Below, piece by piece: positions 34,222 through 43,608 of a stretch of 45,778 bases of DNA; the first letter of the stretch is position 1, and the number at the start of each line of letters is the position of its first letter. Origin of the DNA: Tissierella creatinophila DSM 6911 (lineage in GTDB: Bacteria > Bacillota > Clostridia > Tissierellales > Tissierellaceae). A model generated the notes under the pieces. It was not told the origin of the DNA. It saw only the letters and a program-made list of their open reading frames with translations, and made no database searches. The translations under genes and the position numbers were made by a program. The stretch spans positions 1 to 45,778 of the forward strand of contig NZ_LTDM01000010.1 of assembly GCF_001940565.1 (NCBI RefSeq), given 5' to 3'.

Positions 34222-37200
34222 ATGACCAAAGTTATGAAAACCATGGATGGAAATACAGCCGCATCATATGTATCTTATGCATTTACTGACGTTGCTGCAA
34301 TATACCCAATTACTCCTTCATCAGACATGGCAGAAAATGTTGATGTGTGGGCAGCGGAGGGAAAGAAAAACCTTTTTGGACAAGAAGTATTAGTAAAAGA
34401 AATGCAGTCTGAGGGGGGCGCAGCTGGTGCAGTACACGGTTCCTTGCAGGCAGGAGCACTAACTACTACATATACTGCTTCTCAGGGATTACTTCTTATG
34501 ATCCCAAATATGTATAAAATAGCGGGTGAGCTTCTTCCGTGTGTGTTCCATGTATCGGCAAGAGCAATAGCATCTCATGCACTTAGTATATTTGGAGATC
34601 ACCAAGATGTTATGGCTACAAGACAAACAGGCTTTGCAATGCTTGCATCTGGTTCTGTACAGGAAGTTATGGACTTAGCAGGGGTAGCTCATTTATCTTC
34701 TATAAAGGGAAGGGTACCATTTGTACATTTCTTTGATGGTTTTAGAACAAGTCATGAGATTCAAAAGATAGAAGTTATGGAATATGAGGAATTAGGAAAG
34801 TTATTAGATAAAGATGCTCTTAGAGAGTTTAGAGCAAGAGCACTAAATCCAGAAAATCCAGTAACCCGTGGAACAGCTCAGAATCCTGATGTATATTTCC
34901 AAGCAGCAGAAGCTTCAAACCCTTATTATGAAAACATAGGTGAGATCACTTATGATTATATGAAAGAAATAAGCAAAATTACAGGAAGAGAATACAAACC
35001 ATTTAATTATTATGGTCATCCAGAAGCAGAAAGAGTAATAGTTGCTATGGGTTCTGTAACTGAAACTATAGAAGAAACAGTAGACTATCTTTTAGAAAAA
35101 GGAGAAAAAGTAGGAGTTATAAAAGTTCATCTTTATAGACCTTTTGTAGCAGATTATTTCTTTGATGTATTGCCAAGTACGGTTAAAAAGATAGCGGTAT
35201 TAGACAGAACAAAAGAAAAAGGTGCAATAGCTGAGCCTCTTCATTTAGATGTAAACACAATATTCTTCAATAAAGAGCAAAGACCAGTTATAGTTGGGGG
35301 AAGATATGGACTTGGATCAAAAGATACAACTCCTTCACAAATCTTTGCAGTATTTAATAATTTAAATGAAGATAATCCAAGAGATAGATTTACTATAGGT
35401 ATAGTAGATGATGTAACACATAAATCATTAGAAGTAAAAGATATTATAAAAACAGAGCTAAAAGAAACAATAAAATGTAAGTTTTGGGGCTTTGGATCAG
35501 ATGGTACGGTAGGTGCAAACAAACAGGCTATAAAAATCATAGGTGATGATACAGATATGTATGCTCAGGGATATTTCTCCTATGATAGTAAAAAATCAGG
35601 TGGTATAACAGTTTCCCACTTAAGATTTGGACATGAACCTATAAAATCAACATATCTAATCTCAGATGCTGACTTTATATCTTGTTCAAAACAATCATAT
35701 GTATATCAATATGATTTATTAAAAGGTCTTAAAGATGGAGGATCGTTCTTACTTAACTGTATATGGGATAAAGAAGAACTAGATGATTATCTTCCAGGTG
35801 AAATGAAAAAGTATATAGCAGATCACAATATAGATTTTTATACTATAAATGCAACTAAGATAGCAGCAGAAATAGGTCTTGGTGCTAGAATAAATATGGT
35901 AATGCAAGCGGCATTCTTTAAATTATCAAAAGTACTACCTCTTGATGAAGCAATATCTCACTTAAAGAAATCTATAGTAGATGCTTATGGTACAAAAGGT
36001 GAAGCTATAGTAAATATGAACTACGAAGCAGTAGATAAGGGGATAGGAGCTTTAGTTAAGGTAGATGTTCCAGAATATTGGAAAGATGCAAAAGGGGAAG
36101 AACAAAAAGAAGATTCTTTTCCAGAATTTATAAATGAAATTCTTATTCCTATGAACAGACAAGAAGGTGGTAAATTACCAGTAAGCATTTTCACAGGCGA
36201 TAGAGTAGATGGTACTTTCCCACATGGAACATCAGCTTTTGAAAAACGTTGTATAGCAATAGAAGCACCTCAGTGGAAGATAGAGAACTGTATCCAGTGT
36301 AATCAATGTGCTTATGTATGTCCTCATGCAGTTGTAAGACCATTCTTATTAGATGAAGAAGAAAAAGCTGCAAAGCCTGATACTTTTGAAACTAAAAAAG
36401 CTATGGGTAAAGGCATGGAGAAATATGATTATCGTATACAAGTATCAGTTCTTGACTGTACAGGATGTGGAAACTGTGCTGAGGTTTGTCCAGCTAAAGA
36501 AAAAGCTTTAGTTATGGTACCTTTTGAAGAAGAATACGAAGTACAATCTAAAAACTGGGAATTCGCTACTACTATAAAGACAAAAGAAGATCCAATGCCA
36601 GTTACAACTCTTAAAGGCAGTCAGTTTAGACAACCTCTATTAGAATTTTCTGGAGCTTGTGCAGGTTGTGGAGAGACAGCTTATGCTAAACTTGTAACTC
36701 AGTTATTTGGAGATAGAATGTATATAGCAAATGCTACAGGTTGTTCATCAATCTGGGGTGGTTCTGCACCAGCAACTCCATATTGTAAAAATCAAGAAGG
36801 TAAAGGACCAGCTTGGGCAAACTCTTTATTTGAAGACAATGCTGAGTATGGATATGGTATGGCAATAGCTGTTAAGCAGATAAGAAATAAAATTCAAATA
36901 TTGATGGAAGAGTTTATTTCTTTAAATGTAGAATCAGAATTAAACGAATACTTTACAAATTGGTTAGAAAACATGAAAGATGAAAAGGCTACTAAAGCGG
37001 CAGCTGGAATGATTTTACCAAGACTTGAAATAAAGCTTGAAAATGAAAGAGCAAATGAAATATTACAAGAAATAGCAGAGAGAAAAGATTATCTAGTTAA
37101 AAAATCTATCTGGATATTTGGTGGAGACGGATGGGCTTATGATATAGACTTTGGTGGACTTGATCATGTGCTTGCTTCTGGAGAAGATATAAATATACTT

Positions 37201-37752
37201 GTATTTGATACTGAAGTATATTCAAATACTGGTGGTCAATCATCTAAATCCACACCAATAGGTGCAGTAGCTAAATTTGCAGCTTCAGGTAAAGAGATTA
37301 GAAAAAAAGACTTAGGTATTATGATGACAACTTATGGTTATATATACACAGCTCAAATATCTATGGGAGCAAATATGAATCAAACTTTAAAAGCTATCAA
37401 TGAAGCTGAAAGCTATGATGGACCATCTCTTGTAATAGCTTATTCACCTTGTATAAACCATGGTATTAGATCTGGTATGGGTACTAGTGTAAGACAAGAA
37501 AAGAGAGCGGTTGACTCAGGATATTGGCATCTATATAGATTTGATCCAAGACTTAAGGATCAAGGGAAAAATCCATTCCAATTAGATTCTAAAGAGCCTA
37601 CAGAACCGTTTATGGACTTTATAAACTCTGAAGTTAGATACACTTCTCTTAGAAAGACATTCCCTGAAATGGCAGAAGAACTCTTTGTTGCAGCGGAAAA
37701 TAATGCTAAGAAAAAATATGAAAGCTATAAGAGAATGGCTGAACAAGAATAA
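34222..37752 (+). CDS. nifJ: Pyruvate:ferredoxin (flavodoxin) oxidoreductase
   Basis: Oxidises pyruvate to acetyl-CoA and CO2, passing electrons to ferredoxin; central to anaerobic amino-acid and sugar fermentation. 1176 residues, the single-chain form. In order: N-terminal thiamine domain I (ITPSSDMAE), the gamma domain, a two-cluster ferredoxin domain (CIQCNQCAYVCP near 692 and CTGCGNCAEVCP near 750), another cluster Cys pair (CAGCGET near 812), and the thiamine-binding domain with GDGWAYDIDFGGLDHVL and TEVYSNTGGQSSKSTP. Ribosome site TAGGAGGTTATGCAAT. Codon use suggests high expression. Confidence 0.98.
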   Translation: MTKVMKTMDGNTAASYVSYAFTDVAAIYPITPSSDMAENVDVWAAEGKKNLFGQEVLVKEMQSEGGAAGAVHGSLQAGALTTTYTASQGLLLMIPNMYKIAGELLPCVFHVSARAIASHALSIFGDHQDVMATRQTGFAMLASGSVQEVMDLAGVAHLSSIKGRVPFVHFFDGFRTSHEIQKIEVMEYEELGKLLDKDALREFRARALNPENPVTRGTAQNPDVYFQAAEASNPYYENIGEITYDYMKEISKITGREYKPFNYYGHPEAERVIVAMGSVTETIEETVDYLLEKGEKVGVIKVHLYRPFVADYFFDVLPSTVKKIAVLDRTKEKGAIAEPLHLDVNTIFFNKEQRPVIVGGRYGLGSKDTTPSQIFAVFNNLNEDNPRDRFTIGIVDDVTHKSLEVKDIIKTELKETIKCKFWGFGSDGTVGANKQAIKIIGDDTDMYAQGYFSYDSKKSGGITVSHLRFGHEPIKSTYLISDADFISCSKQSYVYQYDLLKGLKDGGSFLLNCIWDKEELDDYLPGEMKKYIADHNIDFYTINATKIAAEIGLGARINMVMQAAFFKLSKVLPLDEAISHLKKSIVDAYGTKGEAIVNMNYEAVDKGIGALVKVDVPEYWKDAKGEEQKEDSFPEFINEILIPMNRQEGGKLPVSIFTGDRVDGTFPHGTSAFEKRCIAIEAPQWKIENCIQCNQCAYVCPHAVVRPFLLDEEEKAAKPDTFETKKAMGKGMEKYDYRIQVSVLDCTGCGNCAEVCPAKEKALVMVPFEEEYEVQSKNWEFATTIKTKEDPMPVTTLKGSQFRQPLLEFSGACAGCGETAYAKLVTQLFGDRMYIANATGCSSIWGGSAPATPYCKNQEGKGPAWANSLFEDNAEYGYGMAIAVKQIRNKIQILMEEFISLNVESELNEYFTNWLENMKDEKATKAAAGMILPRLEIKLENERANEILQEIAERKDYLVKKSIWIFGGDGWAYDIDFGGLDHVLASGEDINILVFDTEVYSNTGGQSSKSTPIGAVAKFAASGKEIRKKDLGIMMTTYGYIYTAQISMGANMNQTLKAINEAESYDGPSLVIAYSPCINHGIRSGMGTSVRQEKRAVDSGYWHLYRFDPRLKDQGKNPFQLDSKEPTEPFMDFINSEVRYTSLRKTFPEMAEELFVAAENNAKKKYESYKRMAEQE

Positions 37753-37788
37753 TAAATAATTTCTTTCTATAGAAAAGATGTTTTAAAC

Positions 37789-37842
37789 AAGATGCACCTA
37801 AAGAGTAAATGATAAATTTACTCTTTAGTTTGCATCTTTTTT
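37789..37842 (+). terminator. Terminator after nifJ
   Basis: AAGATGCA and TGCATCTT form the outer stem and AAAGAGTAAA with TTTACTCTTT the inner stem, followed by a T run. Confidence 0.85.
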
Positions 37843-37854
37843 ATATTTTTGGCT

Positions 37855-37892
37855 AGTATATTTTGTATTAACAAGTATATTTTCTATAAACA
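37855..37892 (+). repeat. Two tandem 19-bp direct repeats upstream of murB
   Basis: AGTATATTTTGTATTAACA (37855-37873) is followed at once by AGTATATTTTCTATAAACA (37874-37892), with 17 of 19 positions identical. They lie in the presumed promoter region of murB. Confidence 0.75.
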
Positions 37893-37960
37893 AGATGAAT
37901 ATAGCATAAAATAAAAGTATATGATAGAATAAGAATAATATTAATGTTAGGAGTGGTAGT

Positions 37961-38875
37961 TTGGATAAGAAAAAATTAATCCAAATATTTGAAGATAAAA
38001 ATGTGGGAACTGTACTTATAGATGAACCAATGAAAAATCATACAAGTTTTAAAATAGGCGGACCCGTTGATATAATGATACTTCCAACTTCTGAGGAAGA
38101 AATAAAAAGAGCTGTAAAAATCTGTAGAGAAGAAAACTTGGATTTTATGATTATGGGTAATGGAAGCAATATGCTTGTAAAAGATGGGGGCATAAGGGGA
38201 GTTATAATAAAGTTAAATGAAAACTTTAAAAAAATAGAAGTAAGAGGAAATAGAATATACGCCCAGGCTGGGGCACTCTTAAACGCTATAAGTAGAGTTG
38301 CACTGGAAAATTCACTCTCAGGTTTTGAATTTGCAACAGGCATTCCCGGAGCACTTGGGGGAGCGATAACCATGAATGCAGGTGCTTATGGTGGTGAGAT
38401 GAAAGATGTAGTAGAATCTGTAAGGGTATTGGATAAGAGTGGAGAAATAAAAGAGTATTCTAATAAAGAGATGAACTTTAGATATAGAGGTAGCAGAGTA
38501 GAAGATGAAGGTCTAATAGTTTTAAATATAGTATTTAAACTTAATTCTGGTAAAAAGGAAGAGATAAAAGCTACAATTGATGATTTAACTTATAAAAGAA
38601 CGTCAAAACAGCCTTTAGAATGGCCAAGTGGGGGAAGCACATTTAAAAGACCCGAGGGATATTTTGCTGGAAAACTTATAGATGATTCAGGTCTAAGAGG
38701 TTTAAGATATAGAGGAGCACAAGTGTCTAAAAAACACTGTGGCTTTGTAATTAATGCAGATGATGCTACTTGTAAAGATGTATTAACACTTATAGATATA
38801 ATAAAAAAGACAGTTAAAGACAACTATGATGTAGAACTTGAAAGAGAGATAAAACTTTTAGGAGAAGATTTATAA
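37961..38875 (+). CDS. murB: UDP-N-acetylenolpyruvoylglucosamine reductase
   Basis: NADPH-dependent flavoprotein making UDP-MurNAc, the second step of peptidoglycan precursor synthesis. 304 residues, type II MurB. FAD motifs MIMGNGSNMLVKDGG and GIPGALGGAITMNAGAYGG; the catalytic Ser is in WPSGGSTFKRPEGYFAGKLI. TTG start after GGAGTGG. It opens the conserved block murB-PHP-rapZ-yvcK; its stop overlaps the next ATG by one base. Confidence 0.96.
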   Translation: MDKKKLIQIFEDKNVGTVLIDEPMKNHTSFKIGGPVDIMILPTSEEEIKRAVKICREENLDFMIMGNGSNMLVKDGGIRGVIIKLNENFKKIEVRGNRIYAQAGALLNAISRVALENSLSGFEFATGIPGALGGAITMNAGAYGGEMKDVVESVRVLDKSGEIKEYSNKEMNFRYRGSRVEDEGLIVLNIVFKLNSGKKEEIKATIDDLTYKRTSKQPLEWPSGGSTFKRPEGYFAGKLIDDSGLRGLRYRGAQVSKKHCGFVINADDATCKDVLTLIDIIKKTVKDNYDVELEREIKLLGEDL

Positions 38876-39612
38876 TGAGATTGTTTGGAGATTATCATAC
38901 ACATACAATATACAGTCATGGAACGGGAAATATAGAAGATAATGTAAAGGTAGCGATTGAAAAAGGACTTAAAGAAATAGCAATATGTGATCATGGACCA
39001 GGTCATTTCTTATATGGAGTAAAAAAGAAAAATATACCTTTAATGAAAGAAGAAATTCTTAGACTAAATGATAAGTATTCAAAAGATGGAATAAATATTC
39101 TTCTTGGGGTAGAGGCAAACCTCATTAGTTTTGAAGGTATGATTGATATGGATGATGAATTAATAAAGCATACAGATATACTTCTTTTGGGATATCACTA
39201 TGGAGTTATCCCAGCAAGCTTTGGTGATGGAATAGGACTTTATATAAAGAATCCTTTAACCAAGTTTTCAGGTTTAGGCAAGAAAAAATCAATTGAGCAA
39301 AATACATTAGCATTTATAAAGGCTATAAATAGATATCCTATAGACTTTATAACTCATCCCGGTGCTAAAGTTAAATTAGATATAAGAGAACTCGCAAAAG
39401 AAGCTGGTAAAGTTGGTACAGCACTTGAAATAAATGCAAAGCATGGAGAGTTATCTATTGAGAGCATAAAGATAGCTATGCAAGAAGATGTAGAATTTAT
39501 AGTCAACTCTGATGCGCATACTCCTGAAGATGTTGGAAATATAGAAAAATCTTTAGAGCGAATAAAGAATGCAAATCTTCCATTAAACAGGATAAAAAAC
39601 ATAAGAACATAG
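38875..39612 (+). CDS. PHP-domain phosphoesterase (YcdX/histidinol-phosphatase-like)
   Basis: 245 residues with the four PHP metal-site motifs: DYHTHTIYSHG (near 5-15), ICDHGPGH, FITHPGAK and VNSDAHTPEDVG. A trinuclear metal phosphoesterase whose true substrate is unknown. The gene often sits between murB and rapZ in Clostridia. It overlaps the murB stop by one base and is followed 10 nt later by rapZ. Confidence 0.92.
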   Translation: MRLFGDYHTHTIYSHGTGNIEDNVKVAIEKGLKEIAICDHGPGHFLYGVKKKNIPLMKEEILRLNDKYSKDGINILLGVEANLISFEGMIDMDDELIKHTDILLLGYHYGVIPASFGDGIGLYIKNPLTKFSGLGKKKSIEQNTLAFIKAINRYPIDFITHPGAKVKLDIRELAKEAGKVGTALEINAKHGELSIESIKIAMQEDVEFIVNSDAHTPEDVGNIEKSLERIKNANLPLNRIKNIRT

Positions 39613-39622
39613 GAGGAAAAAG

Positions 39623-40477
39623 ATGGACTTTTTAATAATTACTGGAATGTCAGGAGCAGGAAAGTCTCAAACTATGAAAATTTTAGAAGATATGGGATAT
39701 TACTGCATGGATAATCTACCGCCAAATTTGCTTCCGCAAATTGCAGAACTATTTAAAGAATCTAAAAGAGGTATGAAAAAGATAGCAGTTGTAATAGACA
39801 CTAGAGGTGGAGAATTTTTCCATGGACTTTTTAAATCACTAGATGAACTAAATAATATGGGAATAGGATATAAAATACTCTTTATAGATGCCTCAGACAA
39901 CGTTATTATTAAAAGGTATAAAGAACTTAGAAGAGTTCATCCTTTAAAACCAGAAGGTAGGATAATAGAAGGCATAGATGAAGAAAGAGAGCTATTACAG
40001 GAGTTAAAAGAAAAGGCATATTTTATAATAGATACTTCAAACCTAAATCTTGGAATGCTTAAAGAAGAAATATATAGGCTATTTTCAGAAGGTGGAGAAA
40101 AGAGAAAACTTACTATATCTCTTATAAGTTTTGGTTTTAAAAATGGTGTATTATCAGATGCAGATCTATTGTTTGATGTGAGATTTCTTCCCAATCCATT
40201 TTACATCCCTGAACTAAAAGAGCACTCTGGAAGAGAACAGGAAGTTAAAGACTATGTGTTTAAATGGCCTCAAACAAATATATTTATCTCTAAACTTATA
40301 GATATGTTAGAGTTTTTGATACCATATTATGTAAAAGAAGGAAAGACACAACTTGTAGTAGGAATAGGTTGTACGGGGGGATTTCATAGATCAGTTGCTA
40401 TAACAAATAAGGTATCAGAAATATTAAAAGATAATGGTCACAGAGCCATCTCTAATCATAGAGATTTAAAAAGATAG
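39623..40477 (+). CDS. rapZ: RapZ/YvcJ nucleotide-binding protein
   Basis: 284 residues. P-loop GMSGAGKSQ near residue 8, the MDNLPPNLLPQ motif, VIDTRGGEF, and the C-terminal small-molecule/RNA-binding domain with GIGCTGGFHRSVAIT. In E. coli RapZ controls GlmS levels through small RNAs; in Firmicutes YvcJ binds and hydrolyses nucleotides and its role is less clear. Linked to yvcK as in most Gram-positives. Ribosome site TAGGAGGAAA. Confidence 0.96.
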   Translation: MDFLIITGMSGAGKSQTMKILEDMGYYCMDNLPPNLLPQIAELFKESKRGMKKIAVVIDTRGGEFFHGLFKSLDELNNMGIGYKILFIDASDNVIIKRYKELRRVHPLKPEGRIIEGIDEERELLQELKEKAYFIIDTSNLNLGMLKEEIYRLFSEGGEKRKLTISLISFGFKNGVLSDADLLFDVRFLPNPFYIPELKEHSGREQEVKDYVFKWPQTNIFISKLIDMLEFLIPYYVKEGKTQLVVGIGCTGGFHRSVAITNKVSEILKDNGHRAISNHRDLKR

Positions 40478-40486
40478 GTGGTATAT

Positions 40487-41479
40487 ATGAGTTTTAAAAA
40501 AGAAAGATATGAACCAAAGGTTGTCGTAGTAGGTGGAGGAACAGGGCTTTCTATCCTACTTAAAGGGCTTAAAGAATTCACGAAAAATATAACTGCTATA
40601 GTAACAGTTGCAGATGATGGTGGAGGTTCAGGCGTACTTAGAGAGGACTTAGGCATGTTGCCACCAGGAGATATAAGAGCTTGTATGCTTGCGCTTGCAA
40701 ATACAGAACCTACAATGGAAAAATTATTTCAATATCGTTTTGAAGAGGGAATGTTAAAAGGACAGAGTTTTGGTAATATATTTATAGCTGCTATGAATGG
40801 TATATATGGTAATTTTGAAACAGCTATAAAAGAATCAAGTAATGTCCTTGCCATAACTGGAAAAGTTTATCCTATGACTCTAGATAATGTTAGAATAAAA
40901 GCTGAGTTACAAAATGGAAAGATGGTAGAAGGAGAGTCCTATATATCTATAGAATCAACTAAAGAAAAGAGCAAGATAAAGAAGGTGTCCATAGATCCTG
41001 AAATACCAAAGCCTCTCCCTGAAGCAATTGAATCTATAAAAGAAGCAGATATTATAGTATTAGGTCCTGGGAGCTTATATACTTCAGTAATCCCAAATCT
41101 CTTAGTAAAGGATATTGTAGAAGCTATAGTTAAATCACCTGCTCCTAAGGCATATATAGTAAATGTTATGACAGAGCCAGGAGAAACAGATGATTATAAA
41201 GTATTAGAGCATGTTCAGGCAATACTTGACCATTCCAGAGATGATCTTTTAAACTATGTAATTGCAAATACGCAAGACGTTCCAATAGAAACTTTAGAAA
41301 AGTATATACACGATGGATCAGTTCCAGTGAAAATACAAAATAGTGATGAAAAAACCCTCGCTAAAAAAGGTATAACTCTTATAGCAAATTCTTTAATAGA
41401 TATAAAAAAAGATTATATAAGGCATGACAATATAAACCTAAGTAAACTATTGGTGCAATTAGCAAAAAGTAGACCATAG
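40487..41479 (+). CDS. yvcK: YvcK/GlmR gluconeogenesis and cell-wall carbon factor
   Basis: CofD-like Rossmann protein that binds UDP-GlcNAc and steers carbon into wall precursors during growth on gluconeogenic substrates. 330 residues. Motifs VVVVGGGTGLSILLKGLK, TVADDGGGSGVLRED and MLPPGDIRACMLALA are intact. I prefer ATG 40487, 6 nt after AGGTGG, over GTG 40478, which overlaps the ribosome site. It runs on from rapZ. Confidence 0.95.
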   Translation: MSFKKERYEPKVVVVGGGTGLSILLKGLKEFTKNITAIVTVADDGGGSGVLREDLGMLPPGDIRACMLALANTEPTMEKLFQYRFEEGMLKGQSFGNIFIAAMNGIYGNFETAIKESSNVLAITGKVYPMTLDNVRIKAELQNGKMVEGESYISIESTKEKSKIKKVSIDPEIPKPLPEAIESIKEADIIVLGPGSLYTSVIPNLLVKDIVEAIVKSPAPKAYIVNVMTEPGETDDYKVLEHVQAILDHSRDDLLNYVIANTQDVPIETLEKYIHDGSVPVKIQNSDEKTLAKKGITLIANSLIDIKKDYIRHDNINLSKLLVQLAKSRP

Positions 41480-41497
41480 TAAAAGGGCCTACTTTTT
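41464..41497. terminator. Bidirectional terminator between yvcK and the convergent gene
   Basis: AAAAAGTAGACC and GGCCTACTTTTT form a 12-bp stem with one mismatch, overlapping the ends of both genes. Confidence 0.75.
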
Positions 41498-42013
41498 CTT
41501 ATCTTCTAATAATTTTCCTATTAAAGTACCAGCAGTTCTTTTGTTAAGTGTATCGTAATTGATTTCTTTGTTTAAATCATCCGCTAGTTTTTTTATAGTT
41601 TCAATTTGTCTTTTAGTAGGGGGGTCACTAGATGGAGATTCTACAGTTCCATAGTGATCTTCTCCTTCAGCTACACCCTCTTCCATTGAAAGCTCTTCTA
41701 CAGCCGTCATACCTACATTTGTAAGATCACGGAGTGCGCGAGCTTTTGCTCTTGTAGAAGCCATTCGTATAATATGAGGAGCTAGCATACTGTTGACAGA
41801 TCTAGGGCTTGCATCTCCTATATCACTAAATCGACCTTTTTGAGTAGTTGCTACTGCTCTTGCAATAGCTGTCATATTATTTTCTTCACTTGGAAATTGT
41901 ACCAAATCCACTTCTAAAGATACAAGCCCTATCTGATGAGCTAAATCTAACAATCCTTCATAAGTTACAAAACTCTTCCCCTGTAAATTTATAATGAATT
42001 TTTCATTTATCAT
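41489..42013 (-). CDS. Uncharacterised protein, possibly related to ERF/Rad52-like single-strand annealing proteins
   Basis: 174 residues; ATG 42013 follows GAGGTG at 6 nt (the GTG at 42022 is part of that site). The middle holds AIARAVATTQKGRFSDIGDA and HIIRMASTRAKARALRDLTN followed by VGMTAVEEL. A segment with T.A..RALR....G...eE is typical of ERF/Rad52/Sak-type DNA annealing proteins, in phages and in some chromosomal genes. The C-terminal PPTKRQIETIKKLADDL is a common tail module in phage recombination proteins. There is no phage context: it stands alone inside the housekeeping yvc block. Function unknown; the family link is my inference. Confidence 0.6.
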   Translation of the reverse strand: MINEKFIINLQGKSFVTYEGLLDLAHQIGLVSLEVDLVQFPSEENNMTAIARAVATTQKGRFSDIGDASPRSVNSMLAPHIIRMASTRAKARALRDLTNVGMTAVEELSMEEGVAEGEDHYGTVESPSSDPPTKRQIETIKKLADDLNKEINYDTLNKRTAGTLIGKLLEDKKK

Positions 42014-42235
42014 AGTATTCACCTCTATATTATAATACCCAAAACTTTACTTTTTATAGCTATTTTGCAAGGTATAATAAGACAAGTTTTATAGTGTTTT
42101 CAATAGATTCTATTGTATAACAAAAGTAGCTTAAATCATATAAAAATAAAATAAGCTAACATTATGTATTGAAATATAGTATAATTAAGATAATATTGAT
42201 AGATAGGTATAAGTGGATTCTCAGGAGTTGATAAT

Positions 42236-42640
42236 ATGCGTAAGGAAATTAGCTCTGGGGGTGTTGTTATATTTGGTAATACTATTTTGCTATTAAAAAA
42301 ATATAATGGAGATTGGGTCTTACCAAAGGGTAGAGTGGAAAAGGGTGAAACTCTTCCCGCAGCAGCTTTAAGAGAGGTACAAGAAGAGACAGGCGTTAAA
42401 GCTAATATAATAGATTATATTGGAGAGATAAATTATAAATATAAAAGTATTCAATATAATGAAATCGTTTCTAAGATAGTGTACTGGTACCAAATGGAAT
42501 CTTTTTCTATGGAGTGTAGACCTCAAAGGTCTGAAGGCTTTATTAGTGCAAAATTTATTCACCAAAATAAAGTCTTAGAAATATTAAAATATAAAGATGA
42601 AAGAGAAATAATAAAAAAGTTTTTAAAACTTAAAAAATAG
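42236..42640 (+). CDS. Nudix hydrolase (YvcI-like position)
   Basis: 134 residues with a complete Nudix box, GRVEKGETLPAAALREVQEETGV (G x5 E x7 REVQEETGV), near residues 34-56. It hydrolyses a nucleoside diphosphate linked to another moiety; the substrate is unknown. In Bacillus a Nudix gene (yvcI) heads the yvcJ-yvcK-whiA block; here it comes just before whiA. Ribosome site CAGGAGTTG. Confidence 0.93.
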   Translation: MRKEISSGGVVIFGNTILLLKKYNGDWVLPKGRVEKGETLPAAALREVQEETGVKANIIDYIGEINYKYKSIQYNEIVSKIVYWYQMESFSMECRPQRSEGFISAKFIHQNKVLEILKYKDEREIIKKFLKLKK

Positions 42641-42654
42641 AAACAGGTGGTAAT

Positions 42655-43608
42655 ATGTCATTTTCTCAAAAAACCAAAAACGAACTTTCAAAACTTCCTA
42701 TTGAAGATATCTGTTGTTCTTTAGCAGAACTTTCTGCATTAGTTCGGATGTGTGGAACTATAAAAATAGCAGGATCTGAAAAAATCAATTTAAAGTTTTC
42801 TACAGAAAATGCAAGTATTGCAAGAAGGATATTTTCTATATTAAAAAAGAGTTATGATGTAGACATAGAAGTAATGGTTAGACGAAATAGACAACTAAAA
42901 AAGAACAATAATTATCTTATAGCTATAGGAGATAGAGATATATCAAAGAAAATACTTTTAGATGTTGGTTTTATTAAAGAAAAAGAGAACAATATCTTTA
43001 ATCCAGATTATAAAATAGAGAAAGATATAATAGAAAAAAGATGTTGTAGAAGATCCTATATAAGGGGTTCTTTTTTAGGCGGAGGTTCTATTAGCAATCC
43101 AGAAAAGACCTATCATTTGGAAATGGTCACAAATAATAAAGAGCATGCTGAAAATTTATCTGAGATTATAAATTCATTTAATTTAAATGCTAAGATAGTC
43201 CTAAGAAAAGATAATTATATAGTATATTTAAAAGAAGGCGAGCAGATAGTAGATATTTTAAATATAATGGGAGCACATCAAGCACTTTTAGAATTAGAAG
43301 ATGTAAGAGTATTAAAGGATGTTAGAAACAATATAAATAGAATTGTAAATTGTGAAACAGCAAATTTAAGTAAAACTATAAGTGCAAGTCTAAGACAGAT
43401 AAATGATATTGAACTTATAGAATCTCGTATGGGATTAATTAAACTTCCAAAGAACCTTAGAGAAGTTGCAAGCCTTAGACTAGATAATCCGGATGCAAGT
43501 TTAAAAGAAATAGGAATGATGCTAGATAGTCCTGTTGGAAAATCAGGAGTGAATCATAGATTTAGAAAAATTGGAGAAATAGCAGAAGAATTAAGAGGAG
43601 GAAGGTAA
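42655..43608 (+). CDS. whiA: WhiA DNA-binding protein
   Basis: 317 residues: an N-terminal LAGLIDADG-like domain (SYIRGSFLGGGSISNPEKTY near 140) and a C-terminal helix-turn-helix (DASLKEIGMMLDSPVGKSGV). WhiA is needed for sporulation septation in Streptomyces and affects division and chromosome segregation in Bacillus. It follows the Nudix gene by 14 nt and abuts HPr. Ribosome site CAGGTGG. Confidence 0.96.
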   Translation: MSFSQKTKNELSKLPIEDICCSLAELSALVRMCGTIKIAGSEKINLKFSTENASIARRIFSILKKSYDVDIEVMVRRNRQLKKNNNYLIAIGDRDISKKILLDVGFIKEKENNIFNPDYKIEKDIIEKRCCRRSYIRGSFLGGGSISNPEKTYHLEMVTNNKEHAENLSEIINSFNLNAKIVLRKDNYIVYLKEGEQIVDILNIMGAHQALLELEDVRVLKDVRNNINRIVNCETANLSKTISASLRQINDIELIESRMGLIKLPKNLREVASLRLDNPDASLKEIGMMLDSPVGKSGVNHRFRKIGEIAEELRGGR

